From Deltaproteobacteria bacterium (GTDB lineage: Bacteria > Desulfobacterota > Desulfobacteria > Desulfobacterales > Desulfatibacillaceae), in contig JACRLG010000028.1 in NCBI GenBank assembly GCA_016235345.1, forward strand, positions 126,001-190,000: a DNA stretch of 64,000 nucleotides, written 5' to 3'. The position numbers and the translations under genes were made by a program. Shown here in pieces: positions 9,220-17,739 of the stretch; within the stretch, counting starts at the first letter, position 1; the number at the start of each line of letters is the position of its first letter. The notes beneath the pieces were generated by a model. The model was not told the DNA's origin and ran no database searches. It worked only from the letters and a program-made list of their open reading frames with translations.

Positions 9220-9316
9220 TTCCCGGCCCGCCTGTTAGCCTCTTTACCTCACGATTTCAAGAGCCGCGATAAAATTCCTCCGCCCGGTCACGGAAAAGGC
9301 AATATGGTAAATCGTG

Positions 9317-9346
9317 TTGAAACTATATCCCCCTTGTGATTAGATA
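9317..9346 (+). promoter_or_regulatory. Possible sigma-70 promoter of the acyl-CoA synthetase gene
   Basis: TTGAAA at 9317-9322, 18 bp spacer, TAGATA at 9341-9346. It stands about 120 bp before the start codon in the divergent intergenic region. Confidence 0.4.
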
Positions 9347-9464
9347 GGGAGATTCGATCCTTTTCAAGCGCATCTTTTCCTTTTGAATCACGTTTCGGAA
9401 AACGACACCAATCGGTTCGGCGGCATCCCCTTTCCATAACCATTTGAGGGTAAAGGAGTGCATC

Positions 9465-11342
9465 ATGGAGCTTGGGCAATTTGTCATCAGGAATCTGGCC
9501 GACATAGCGGAAATCGAGAAGGTCCCCTACAGGCAACGGGTTCCCGAAAACAGCACATTCGAGATTCTGGAAAAGGGCGCGGCCATAAACCCCGACGCCA
9601 CGGCGATTAGCTTTCTTTTCAACGGCGACGCCTACGAAACCCCCATAACGGTGCCCTACCGGCAACTTATCGGAAGAATCCGCCAAGCCGCCAACATGTT
9701 CCACGATCTCGGAATAGGCCCCACGGACGTTGTGACCTACCTTCTGCCCTCCATTCCCCCCACCCATTACACCCTCTGGGGGGCCGAGGCCGCAGGAATC
9801 GCCAACCCCATAAACCCGCTCCTGGAAGCCGGAACCATCAAGGACATCTGCCTTGCGGCAAAAACCAAGGTCCTGGTCTGCCTGGGCGATCTTCCGGGAA
9901 CCGAAATCTGGAAAAAGGTGGATTCCATTCGAAAGGAAATCTCCACCTTGAAGGCCGTTATAAGGGTGATGGGGCCGGGGGACGAGGCGGAAGGAATCTA
10001 CGGATTTGACGAGACCATCGCAAAATACCCGGACGACAGGCTCACCTTTTCAAGAAACATCGCGCCTGACGACATAGCCTCCCTGTACCACACGGGCGGA
10101 ACCACCGGCACCCCCAAGCTCGCCCGGCGCACCCATTACAACGAAGTCATAATGGCCTACGACATCATGCTCATGGGCGGATTTCAGCCAAGCGACACGG
10201 TGATGTGCGGCCTGCCGCTTTTCCACTGCAACGGAACCATTGTCACGGGGCTCGCGCCTTTTTCCGTGGGCGGCCATGTGGTGCTGCTCTCGCCCCTGGG
10301 CTACCGCGACCCCACCATCATGAAGAACTTCTACAAGATAGTGGAAAAGTACAGACCCTCGCTTTTCTCGGCGGTTCCCACTGTCCTGTCCGTTCTCCTT
10401 GACCTTCCGGTTGGCGGGGCGGACATTTCAAGCCTCCGCTACGTGGTGTGCGGGGCCGCGCCGCTATCCGTCGAGCTTTTCAAGCGCTTCGAGGCCCACA
10501 CCGGCATGAAGATTCTGGAAGGCTACGGCCTCACCGAAGGCGCGGTGGCCTCGGCCATCAACCCCAAGGAGGGCGAGCGCAAGGTGGGCTCGGTGGGAAT
10601 AAGGATGCCCTACCAGAACGTGAAGATCATAAGCGTGGACGAAAACGGCAAGCTGGCAAGGGAGCTGCCCACGGGCGAAATCGGCTGCGTTTGCATCACC
10701 GGCCCCAACATCTTCAAAGGCTACGTGGAGGAGCGCCACAACGCAACCATATGGCCGGAGGAAGGCTGGTTCAACACGGGCGACCTTGGGCGGCTGGACG
10801 AGGACGGCTACCTCTGGCTTACGGGACGCAAGAAGGAGCTCATCATTCGCGGAGGCCATAACATCGACCCGGCGGCGATCGAGGAGCCCCTCTACAGGAT
10901 GCCTTCGGTGAAGATGGTTGCGGCCGTGCCCAGGCCCGACCCCCACGCGGGCGAGGTCCCGGTGGCCTACGTGGAGATCGCGGCGGGCTCAGGGCTCACC
11001 ACCGAGCAGATAATGGAATGGGCCAGGGCCAACGTGGGCGAAAAGGCCGCCATACCCAAGGAGATCATCATCACCCCCCAGATTCCCCTTACGCCGGTGG
11101 GAAAAATCTTCAAGCCCGCCCTTCGCTGGGACGCCACAAAGCGGGTCTACGACGAGGAACTGGCGGGTCTTGGCGACGCGGCGGAATCAGTAACCGTAAC
11201 GGTGGGCGAGCACAAGGTTTACGGCACCGCCGCGAAAATCACCGTGAAGGCGTCGAAGGGCGTTTCCGCCGATTCAATCAAGGCGAAGGTGGCGGAGATT
11301 CTGGCTCGCTACACAGTTTATTATGAATTGACCGTGGAGTAG
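9465..11342 (+). CDS. Acyl-CoA synthetase (AMP-forming)
   Basis: Activates a carboxylic acid to its CoA thioester with ATP, via an acyl-adenylate. 625 residues. The P-loop-like YHTGGTTGTPK is near residue 210, followed by GYGLTEGAVAS, then NTGDLGRLDEDGYLWLTGR, the hinge KKELIIRGGHNIDP, and TPVGKIFKPALR with the C-terminal catalytic lysine. AAAGGAG at 9452-9458 supports the ATG at 9465. The length and an extra C-terminal tail of about 60 residues resemble long-chain or AMP-binding proteins of syntrophic and sulfate-reducing bacteria. Substrate chain length cannot be told from the sequence. Confidence 0.85.
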   Translation: MELGQFVIRNLADIAEIEKVPYRQRVPENSTFEILEKGAAINPDATAISFLFNGDAYETPITVPYRQLIGRIRQAANMFHDLGIGPTDVVTYLLPSIPPTHYTLWGAEAAGIANPINPLLEAGTIKDICLAAKTKVLVCLGDLPGTEIWKKVDSIRKEISTLKAVIRVMGPGDEAEGIYGFDETIAKYPDDRLTFSRNIAPDDIASLYHTGGTTGTPKLARRTHYNEVIMAYDIMLMGGFQPSDTVMCGLPLFHCNGTIVTGLAPFSVGGHVVLLSPLGYRDPTIMKNFYKIVEKYRPSLFSAVPTVLSVLLDLPVGGADISSLRYVVCGAAPLSVELFKRFEAHTGMKILEGYGLTEGAVASAINPKEGERKVGSVGIRMPYQNVKIISVDENGKLARELPTGEIGCVCITGPNIFKGYVEERHNATIWPEEGWFNTGDLGRLDEDGYLWLTGRKKELIIRGGHNIDPAAIEEPLYRMPSVKMVAAVPRPDPHAGEVPVAYVEIAAGSGLTTEQIMEWARANVGEKAAIPKEIIITPQIPLTPVGKIFKPALRWDATKRVYDEELAGLGDAAESVTVTVGEHKVYGTAAKITVKASKGVSADSIKAKVAEILARYTVYYELTVE

Positions 11343-11440
11343 CAGCCTTCCTGAAAATGTGAACTCAAGAAATGAACAGGTTCCGCTATTGCCTGGTGTA
11401 TATTCGGTTCCTTTTTTTCGGGAAGGCGATTCGTTGATTT

Positions 11441-11521
11441 CGTCATTCCGGCGAAAGCCGGAATCCAGTCTTTTGACGCTTGCAGGGTTTTTTCTGGACC
11501 CCGGCTTCCGCCGGGGTGACG
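11441..11521. repeat. REP-like inverted pair
   Basis: Two short hairpins, CGTCATTCCGGCGAAAGCCG and (reversed) CCCCGGCTTCCGCCGGGGTG, face each other. The same arrangement, inverted, occurs at 60791-60869. This is a common proteobacterial REP-type sequence. Confidence 0.75.
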
Positions 11522-11638
11522 AATGTTCTCTCTCCATCGAACTTGGCGACTTTTCAAACAAATGGCACTATACATTTCTCCCGGAAGGGGTAGGCGACCT
11601 GCCGTCCCCCTTCCGGGGTCAGTCAAACGGCGGATTCA

Positions 11639-12568
11639 ATGATCCCTCTCATAATCGTGGCCGGTCCGACGGGCGTGGGCAAGACGGCGGCGGCGATTGA
11701 GATTGCCAGGGCGCTTTCCGCCGAAATCGTATCGGCTGACGCAATGGCAGTTTACCGTTACATGGACATAGGCACCGCCAAGCCCACCAAGGCCGAACGC
11801 GAGGCGGCGCCGCATCACCTGATCGACGTGGCCGACCCGGACGAAGATTACGACGCGGCCCGTTTCGCGGCAGAGGCGGCGCGGGCCATCGGCGATATTT
11901 CCGCAAAGGGCCGCCCGGTGGTGGTGGCGGGCGGTACGGGGCTCTATCTCAAGGCCCTCCTGTACGGGCTTTTCGACGAGGGGGCGAAGGACCCGGCGGT
12001 GCGGGAAAATCTGAAGCAGGAGCTTGCCGAACTGGGGCCGGAGGCTCTTCACGCGAGGCTCGAATCACTCGATCCCGCCACCGCCGCGAAAATTCACGTG
12101 AACGACTCCTATCGCACGGTACGCGCCCTGGAGGTAATAAGCGCCACGGGAAGGCCGGTTTCCGAGTCCCGCGCCTCCCACGGCTTTTCACGGCCCCTGT
12201 ACCGGCATCTTTTTTTCTGCATCAACGATGACCGGGAGGCGCTTTACGAACGGATCGAAAGGCGCGTCGCCGCCATGATGGAGGCCGGGCTCCTGGACGA
12301 GGTTCGGGGCCTTCTTGCGCGCGGCTGCGGGCCGGAGCTTAAGTCCATGCGCTCCATCGGCTACAGGCACATGGTGGAGGCGCTCACGGGCGTTTCGAGC
12401 CTCACCGACGCCGTAACAAGGCTTTGCACCGACACCCGCCGCCTTGCCAAAAGGCAGCTTACCTGGTTCAAGGCGGTTCCGGGCCTCGTGTGGGTTTCGC
12501 CGGGCGACACGGCCCTTATGATTGAAATGGCGGCCCGGCACATCGGGCTTGGGGAGAAGTCCGTCTGA
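11639..12568 (+). CDS. miaA: tRNA dimethylallyltransferase
   Basis: Adds a dimethylallyl group to N6 of A37 in tRNAs that read UNN codons. 309 residues, standard length. The P-loop GPTGVGKTAAA is at residues 9-19, with SADAMAVYRYMDIGTAKPT, DVADPDEDYDAARF, VVVAGGTGLYLKALLYG and the C-terminal RLAKRQLTWFK in family order. The SADAM segment replaces the more usual SADSRQ/SADSMQ. The next gene starts 46 bp downstream on the same strand. Confidence 0.95.
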   Translation: MIPLIIVAGPTGVGKTAAAIEIARALSAEIVSADAMAVYRYMDIGTAKPTKAEREAAPHHLIDVADPDEDYDAARFAAEAARAIGDISAKGRPVVVAGGTGLYLKALLYGLFDEGAKDPAVRENLKQELAELGPEALHARLESLDPATAAKIHVNDSYRTVRALEVISATGRPVSESRASHGFSRPLYRHLFFCINDDREALYERIERRVAAMMEAGLLDEVRGLLARGCGPELKSMRSIGYRHMVEALTGVSSLTDAVTRLCTDTRRLAKRQLTWFKAVPGLVWVSPGDTALMIEMAARHIGLGEKSV

Positions 12569-12614
12569 TCCGGTTTTCCGAAAAATCGCACCACCTTGTC
12601 GAGAGGAAAATTCC

Positions 12615-13628
12615 ATGCAGCGACCATCGGGGATTCTGACCGGCCTTGCCGTAATGGTCACCCTCCTGGCTTTTTGCCCGGCGCTCTCCCAGGCTGCGAA
12701 AAAGGCCCGGCCAGCCCCGGAAAAGCCTGTCGCCAGGGAGGTTTCCTTTGATCTGGGCGGCGGCGTTTCGCTCGACATGGTAAAAGTGGCTGGCGGCGCG
12801 TTCAAAATGGGCTCCCCCCTCTCCCCCCGCCAGACTGCCAAACAGTACAAGGGCGACCCTGAAACCTACCTCGACCACGGCCCGGTTCATCAGGTTTCGC
12901 TCAAGGGCTTTCTGATGGGGAAATTCGAGGTAACCCGCGCCCAGTTCGGGGCCTTTGTAAGAGCCACGGGTTACGTGACAGAGGCGTGGGACGCGGGCTT
13001 TATGGAGGGCCTCGACTGGAGCGGGGACGCCTGGTCGCCCAAGGAGGGGCTTTACTGGAAAATGCCCGGCTTTCTCCAGTCCAATTCCCACCCGGTGACG
13101 GGAATCAGCCACAACGACGCCGTGGCCTTCTGCAAGTGGCTTTCCGAAAAGACCGGAAAAAAATTCCGGCTTCCCACCGAGGCCGAGTGGGAGTGCACGG
13201 CCAGGGCCGGAACTTCCACGGAATTTTTCTGGGGCGACGAAATAGCCGGCGGCAAAGGCTTCGGCAACTTCTGCGACGAGACGGCCCAGGCCGAGGCCGA
13301 AACCCAGGGCACCCGCTTTTCGGTGAACTTCCCCTTTGAGGACGGCTACGTGTTCACTTCCCCAGTGGGAAAATTCAAACCCAACGCCTGGGGCTTTTAC
13401 GACATGCTGGGAAACGTCGAGGAATGGTGCTCCGACTGGTACGAGGCCTATTATTACGACGTCTCCCCCAAGGCGGACCCGAAAGGCCCCGAAACCGGGG
13501 AGGCGCGGGTGGTTCGCGGCGGCAACTGGTACCTGGCCCCGGCCCTGGCCCGAAGCGCCTACCGTTCGGGCTACCCGCCCGAAAAGGCCTGCGATCAAGT
13601 AGGCTTCAGGGTGGCCTGCGACATATAA
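12615..13628 (+). CDS. Secreted FGE/SUMF1-domain protein
   Basis: 337 residues with a signal peptide (basic start, hydrophobic core, cleavage near SQA at about 28). The rest is a formylglycine-generating-enzyme-like fold: VAGGAFKMGS, FEVTRAQFGAFV, FRLPTEAEWECTARAG, NAWGFYDMLGNVEEWCSDWY, RVVRGGNWY and GFRVAC. The C-terminal stretch RSAYRSGYPPEKACD lacks the paired cysteines that hold copper in true sulfatase-activating FGE, so I expect a structural or other non-FGE role (inference). GAGAGGA upstream supports the ATG at 12615. No sulfatase gene is nearby. Repeat copy D begins directly at its stop codon. Confidence 0.8.
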   Translation: MQRPSGILTGLAVMVTLLAFCPALSQAAKKARPAPEKPVAREVSFDLGGGVSLDMVKVAGGAFKMGSPLSPRQTAKQYKGDPETYLDHGPVHQVSLKGFLMGKFEVTRAQFGAFVRATGYVTEAWDAGFMEGLDWSGDAWSPKEGLYWKMPGFLQSNSHPVTGISHNDAVAFCKWLSEKTGKKFRLPTEAEWECTARAGTSTEFFWGDEIAGGKGFGNFCDETAQAEAETQGTRFSVNFPFEDGYVFTSPVGKFKPNAWGFYDMLGNVEEWCSDWYEAYYYDVSPKADPKGPETGEARVVRGGNWYLAPALARSAYRSGYPPEKACDQVGFRVACDI

Positions 13629-13755
13629 AGGCTGTCGAAAAACGCGATCCGCTGTGTTGTGCGTCAAAGCCAATTCCGTCACGTACTTTAGTACGCTTGA
13701 CTCATTGGCTTTTCGCACGCCTTGCGGCTCATCGTTTTTCATCAGCCTTTTTATA
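13627..13755 (-). repeat. Modular palindromic repeat, copy D
   Basis: Type-1 copy in reverse orientation: CTGTCGAAAAACGCGATCCG, then AAGCCAATTCCGTCACGTAC and GTACGCTTGACTCATTGGCT. It begins at the stop codon of the FGE-like gene. Confidence 0.88.
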
Positions 13756-13779
13756 GCAGTTTTCATAATTCCGTTCCGT

Positions 13780-13904
13780 TTCGATGGACGCCATGATGTG
13801 GGTGGCGCAGGCTTTCTCGTTGCCGGGGGGCTTCGCACAAGAGGTCAATCGGCGCGGATTTATGAAAAACGCTATAGTTGGAGTTTTTCAACAGGCTGAT
13901 AAGG
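13780..13904 (+). repeat. 25-bp-arm repeat copy plus modular-repeat end fragment
   Basis: 13799-13844 matches the arm element also seen at 24840-24888 and 45861-45989 (core GGCGCAGGCTTTCTCGTTGC). It is followed at 13861-13904 by a lone modular-repeat end (GTTTTTCAACAGGCTGATAA). Confidence 0.7.
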
Positions 13905-14066
13905 CCCTCGGAATCCCTGATCGAATATCCGCAGCAGTTTTCGCCATACCCATGCCGGTCATCCTCCGCCACAAAAAATGCGCCGACGCAAGCCGCACAG
14001 GCCTTCACCGCCCTCCCACAATCAGACACGCTCCCGAAGCCCTTCTCTCATACCCTCAATACTTTC

Positions 14067-14094
14067 TTGACAAAGAGTCAACCAACCGTATAGT
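14067..14094 (+). promoter_or_regulatory. Sigma-70 promoter of tetR
   Basis: A consensus TTGACA at 14067-14072, 16 bp spacer, TATAGT at 14089-14094. It lies about 110 bp before the tetR start. Confidence 0.7.
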
Positions 14095-14111
14095 TTAACC
14101 GATCAGTTGAC
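14077..14111. promoter_or_regulatory. Operator-like inverted repeat over the tetR -10 box
   Basis: Arms GTCAACCAACCG (14077-14088) and CGATCAGTTGAC (14100-14111) are imperfect inverted copies (9 of 12) around the -10 element. This is the position expected for autorepression by a TetR protein. Confidence 0.5.
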
Positions 14112-14204
14112 ATTTGCTTTCAGCTTCAAGCCAGCCGCCCTTTCCCATCCCTGAATCACGCCGGGCAGGCCCGTGAAGCCGGACCTTTGTGGAGGAACCC
14201 GCCA

Positions 14205-14861
14205 ATGCCGCCCAAAAACGGGGTATCGAAACAGGAAGACACCGTGCGCCGGATCATCTCCGGGGCCACCAGGGTTTTTGCGGCGTCGGGCTTTTCCGGG
14301 GCCAGCGTGGATGAAATCGCCGCCGCAGCCGGAGTCAACAAGGCCACCATCTACTATCACGTGGGCGACAAGGAGGCCCTCTACGGCGCGGTTCTCCACG
14401 ACGTGATAGGCAACACCGTGGCCAGGGTGGCCGCAGGGCTCTCAGACGACCAGAGCCCCCAGGAAAAGCTCGCAACCTACATAAGGGGCATAGCGGCGAC
14501 GGTGGAGGACTACCCGCCTCTACCGCCCGTCATGATGCGGGCCGTGGAATCCGGGGGCCGCAACCTCCCACAGGAGGTGGCCACCGACCTTGTGCTCATC
14601 TTCGGAATGCTCATGGCCATCCTTGAGGAAGGCGAGGAAAAGGGGGTCTTTGCCGGGGCCAACCCCTTCGTGGTTTATCTCATGATCCTGGGGGCCCTTG
14701 CCTTTCACCGGAACGTGGAAGCAACCTGGGACGAGCAGAAGAAACTTTTCGCCATGCTGAAGGAACTGGACTCCGGGCTTTACGACAAGCTGGAGCAGAT
14801 GGTGAAGGGCAACGTGGCGGATGAGGTAGTGCGGATGGTGTCAAAAAGCGTGGGAGCATAA
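14205..14861 (+). CDS. TetR/AcrR family transcriptional regulator
   Basis: 218 residues. The N-terminal DNA-binding helix-turn-helix is clear: IISGATRVFAASGFSGASVD, then EIAAAAGVNKATIYYHVGDK with the YYH recognition segment. The C-terminal ligand domain is helical and not assignable to a ligand. GGAGG at 14190-14194 picks the ATG at 14205. The promoter at 14067 carries an inverted repeat, suggesting autoregulation. The flanking 2-hydroxyacyl-CoA dehydratase and TRAP receptor genes suggest control of an organic-acid uptake or degradation pathway, but this is inferred from position only. Repeat copy E follows the stop codon within 2 bp. Confidence 0.88.
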   Translation: MPPKNGVSKQEDTVRRIISGATRVFAASGFSGASVDEIAAAAGVNKATIYYHVGDKEALYGAVLHDVIGNTVARVAAGLSDDQSPQEKLATYIRGIAATVEDYPPLPPVMMRAVESGGRNLPQEVATDLVLIFGMLMAILEEGEEKGVFAGANPFVVYLMILGALAFHRNVEATWDEQKKLFAMLKELDSGLYDKLEQMVKGNVADEVVRMVSKSVGA

Positions 14862-14862
14862 C

Positions 14863-14990
14863 ATCAGCCTGTCTAAAAGCGCGAACTGCTGTGTCACGCA
14901 TCGCGGCGCGGGTCGTCATGTACGACAAGTACTATTCCTTCCCGCGCCGCTCGCGTTCCTTGCATTTCATCGCTTTTAGACAGGCTGATT
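14863..14990 (-). repeat. Modular palindromic repeat, copy E (type-2 centre)
   Basis: The ends are as in the family (CAGCCTGTCTAAAAGCGCGA and CATCGCTTTTAGACAGGCTG, almost perfect inverted copies), but the centre is GTCGTCATGTACGACAAGTA, shared only with copy I. It lies directly after the tetR stop. Confidence 0.88.
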
Positions 14991-15048
14991 TCAGGCTTCA
15001 TATCAATGCTTTTTCAAGGCCGGTTACAATCATTCCGGGGAACGACCC

Positions 15049-16440
15049 ATGAAGAACAGTAAATTGAAGCCCCTCTCGGTATGGCGCTACCAGCGGAACC
15101 AGTTGAAGCTGCTCCTTTTTCTGATGCGCTATCCCAGGATTTTCAGCGCAATGCTGAAGGCGGGCGCGCGTTTCATGCCGGAGCGGGAAAACGGGTGGAA
15201 TTCAGGCCCACGCCACAGCTTCTCCATGCTGGGGGGCGGCCTCGTGAGCCCTGAGGACCTTTCGGCCATGAGGCTGGTCTACCTGGATTACCTGGACCAC
15301 ATGAACGCCATCCTGGATTCTGCCGAGAATGGGGAAAAGGTGGTCTGGAGCGAGTTCAACCTTTCCAACGAGCTTTTGAGGGTCATGGGCGCGGTCACCT
15401 ACGTGCCGGAGGCCCTTTCCATAATGGGCCACCACATGGGAACCGACGTTGTGGTGGACTTCATCGAGGCGGCGGAAAAGGAGGGGCTCCCGGCAGAGTA
15501 TTGCTCCGCCGGAAAGGCCGCCATCGGCGCACATCTTCTGGGCCAGGCCCCGCCCCCGGACCTCATCGTTTCAAGCTCCCACCCCTGCGACTCGGTGGTT
15601 TCCAGCTACCAGGTTTTGCAGTACCTTACAAAGGCCCCCCTGTTCACCCTTGACACCCCCTACTGGGACAACGAGGAGAGCTACGCCTATTACGCCAAAA
15701 ACATTCTGGAGCTCATAGGCGTTCTTGAGGAGAAGCTGGAAAAGAAGCTGGACTGGGACAAGCTGGCCGAAACCTGCGAAACCATGAACGAAACCAACCG
15801 CTTTCTTTCCGAATACACCGAAATGGCCAAGCTGCGCCCTTCCCCGGCGAACCTGACCTGCCTTCTTTTGGGATGGCAGCACGGGGTATGCACAATGGGC
15901 TCCCCCAGGGCTGCGGCCTACGCCAAAATCATAAGGGACAACGCCAAAAAGCGCCTGGACGAAGGCCGCGGCTTCATTGCCGATCAGAAGATCCGCATCA
16001 TCTGGTACGACATCCCCATAGCTTTTCATTTCCTGGAGCCCTGGCTCAACAGGACCTTCGGGGCCGTCACCGTGGCGGATTTCATGGGCCGGGTGTCCCA
16101 GGGGGAGATCGACACGCAAAGCCGGGACACCATTCTTCACGGACTGGCAAAGGCGCACTTGAACATCGCCATGGCCCGCCAATGCCGTGGACCTGCGGAG
16201 TTCTTCACGGGCGAGCTTTCAAGGATTATAGAGGAATACAACGGCGACTGTTTCATCTTCACCCGTCACCAGGGCTGCAAGACGAGCTACGCCATGGGAA
16301 AGCTGGTGAGCGACGTGTGCCGAAAGGCCGGGCTTCCGGCTCTTTTTCTGGCTACGGATTCCTTTGACAAGCGGTGCGTCAACGAGGAGCAGGTGAAGCA
16401 GCAGTTAAGCGATTTCTTCCGGGAAAACGGGCTGGCGTGA
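15049..16440 (+). CDS. 2-hydroxyacyl-CoA dehydratase family subunit (HgdB/BcrC-like)
   Basis: 463 residues of the HGD-D/benzoyl-CoA reductase subunit family, whose members carry a [4Fe-4S] cluster and dehydrate 2-hydroxyacyl-CoA or reduce aromatic CoA esters after ATP-driven activation. Family features are the VVSSYQVLQ region after SSSHPCDS, HQGCKTSYAMGK near residue 405, and a C-terminal LFLATDSFDKR that matches the usual L-x-D-xD-R motif. Candidate cluster cysteines include those in SHPCD and HQGCK. The partner subunit and the activator ATPase are absent from the window, so its partners lie elsewhere or it acts alone. It sits between tetR and a convergent TRAP receptor gene. Confidence 0.85.
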   Translation: MKNSKLKPLSVWRYQRNQLKLLLFLMRYPRIFSAMLKAGARFMPERENGWNSGPRHSFSMLGGGLVSPEDLSAMRLVYLDYLDHMNAILDSAENGEKVVWSEFNLSNELLRVMGAVTYVPEALSIMGHHMGTDVVVDFIEAAEKEGLPAEYCSAGKAAIGAHLLGQAPPPDLIVSSSHPCDSVVSSYQVLQYLTKAPLFTLDTPYWDNEESYAYYAKNILELIGVLEEKLEKKLDWDKLAETCETMNETNRFLSEYTEMAKLRPSPANLTCLLLGWQHGVCTMGSPRAAAYAKIIRDNAKKRLDEGRGFIADQKIRIIWYDIPIAFHFLEPWLNRTFGAVTVADFMGRVSQGEIDTQSRDTILHGLAKAHLNIAMARQCRGPAEFFTGELSRIIEEYNGDCFIFTRHQGCKTSYAMGKLVSDVCRKAGLPALFLATDSFDKRCVNEEQVKQQLSDFFRENGLA

Positions 16441-16443
16441 AAA

Positions 16444-16479
16444 ATGGGGGCAGGCCCGCATTGCCGGGCCGACCCCCAT
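16444..16479. terminator. Strong hairpin between convergent genes
   Basis: ATGGGGG-ca-GGCCCG, loop, CGGGCC-ga-CCCCCAT: a near-perfect 13-bp stem between the dehydratase and dctP stop codons. No T-run, so termination is likely but not typical. Confidence 0.5.
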
Positions 16480-16489
16480 CGAACCTTCC

Positions 16490-17656
16490 TCATTTCCTCT
16501 TAACCGTTATTATGTCGCCGTCCTTAAGGCCGAATTCGGACATGGTCTTTATGACCTGTTCCTCCAGCCCGGCCCTCTGGCCCGGCTCCATGTTGTAGGT
16601 TCCGGGCAGGTAGCTCATGGCCAGTACGTCGTCCAAGGTCAGGCGCTTTCCGGCCCTGAACTCCTCCAGGAGCTTTACGATTTCATCCAGAAAGTCCTTG
16701 TGGTAGAGCTTGCCCTGGGTCTTGCCCCAGACCTCGCGGGTTTTTGCCATAAGGGCCTTCACCTCGCCCGGGGCCATGTCGGTCCTTCTTACCCCGTATT
16801 TTATCATGGACTGCAAAAAGCGCTCGTTGTCCTTCCTTATCAGGTTGCAGTAGCGGAAGCCTATCACCATGCGCTTGGTGTAGAAGTCGCTGCGGTAGCT
16901 GTCGGGAAGAGACTCCCAGGTCTTTAAGTTGAGTATTATGGTGGCGGGCGAATACCGTATTTTCACCGGGTTCACGTACTTGATGCTGGAATAGAGCTGT
17001 GCGCCGACCACCCAGACCGCAGGGCCTATGGACGCCTCGGCCACGCCGGAGCGCACCGCCGCCGGAAGCTCCGGCACGTTGACCGGAATGGGCTCCGCTC
17101 CAAGGACCTTCAGCATCTCCACCTCCATGGGCCCGTACCACGTTACGAACTTGGTGCCCCTGAAGGACTCCACGGTGTTCAGGGGGCGGTGGCTGGAGTA
17201 TATCTGGTCGAAATCCTGGTCTATCCAGCCGATCAGAAAATAGCCGTTCCGGGCCATGAGCTTATCAAAGCTCCTGGCCATCTTCACCCTCACGTAATCG
17301 GTTTCCAGGTAGTTGCGGAAAAGAAAAGGCAGTTCCAGCGCCGCCATGTCCGGGCAGGCCATCACCGTGCCCTGGGCCGAAAGCCCGGCTCCCTGGAGCT
17401 GGCCTATCTTCATCTTCTGAAGATACTGCTCCTCGTCGCCCATCACCCCGCCCCAGTAAATCTTGACCTTGAGGTCGCCCTTGGTGGTTTTTTCCATTTC
17501 CGGAAAAACCAGCTCCTTCATGTGCTTGGACCAGCCGATTCCGTCCGGGGCCAGGGTGGCGGTTTTCCAGTTGTACTTGGGCGGCTCCTTGCCAAAAGCC
17601 GCAGACGCCGCAAAAACCAGCAACAGCATCAGAATTGAAGCGATGGATCGTTTCAT
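16490..17656 (-). CDS. dctP: TRAP transporter solute receptor, DctP family
   Basis: A periplasmic protein that binds a carboxylate or similar solute and delivers it to a TRAP membrane complex. 388 residues: signal peptide (MKRSIASILMLLLVFAASA), then the DctP fold with KIYWGGVMGDEEQYLQKM, FLFRNYLETD, GTKFVTWYGPMEVEMLKVLG and EASIGPAVWVVGAQLYSSIK. It is longer than the usual 330 residues because of a C-terminal extension. The membrane subunits DctQ and DctM are not in the window, so it is an orphan receptor here. Its promoter region holds a perfect 16-bp palindrome, suggesting repression. Confidence 0.88.
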   Translation of the reverse strand: MKRSIASILMLLLVFAASAAFGKEPPKYNWKTATLAPDGIGWSKHMKELVFPEMEKTTKGDLKVKIYWGGVMGDEEQYLQKMKIGQLQGAGLSAQGTVMACPDMAALELPFLFRNYLETDYVRVKMARSFDKLMARNGYFLIGWIDQDFDQIYSSHRPLNTVESFRGTKFVTWYGPMEVEMLKVLGAEPIPVNVPELPAAVRSGVAEASIGPAVWVVGAQLYSSIKYVNPVKIRYSPATIILNLKTWESLPDSYRSDFYTKRMVIGFRYCNLIRKDNERFLQSMIKYGVRRTDMAPGEVKALMAKTREVWGKTQGKLYHKDFLDEIVKLLEEFRAGKRLTLDDVLAMSYLPGTYNMEPGQRAGLEEQVIKTMSEFGLKDGDIITVKRK

Positions 17657-17688
17657 GAGTCCCCCCTGTGGATTGCCGGACGGAAATT

Positions 17689-17704
17689 GACTGACATGTC
17701 AGTC
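17689..17704. promoter_or_regulatory. Perfect 16-bp palindromic operator upstream of dctP
   Basis: GACTGACATGTCAGTC is fully palindromic. It lies just downstream of the proposed -10 box and 33 bp before the dctP start, a typical repressor site. Its GACTGA/TCAGTC half-sites resemble the CGATCAGTTGAC arm at the tetR promoter. Confidence 0.6.
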
Positions 17705-17710
17705 TAGTGA

Positions 17711-17739
17711 TTGATATATTAAAACCCGGAATCCGTCAA
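17711..17739 (-). promoter_or_regulatory. Probable promoter of dctP
   Basis: On the minus strand, TTGACG (17734-17739), 17 bp spacer, TATCAA (17711-17716). Confidence 0.5.

Noticed and set aside
11359-11700. Plus-strand open frame spanning the REP-like pair upstream of miaA
   Set aside because: The frame is created by the REP hairpins and overlaps the miaA start; no ribosome site or family match.
13763-14029. Minus-strand open frame of 88 codons with several cysteines (start MSDCGRAVKACAACVGAFF)
   Set aside because: Its second half is encoded by repeat sequence, it overlaps the tetR upstream region, and I see no ribosome site or family match. It could be a gene remnant, but support is too weak.
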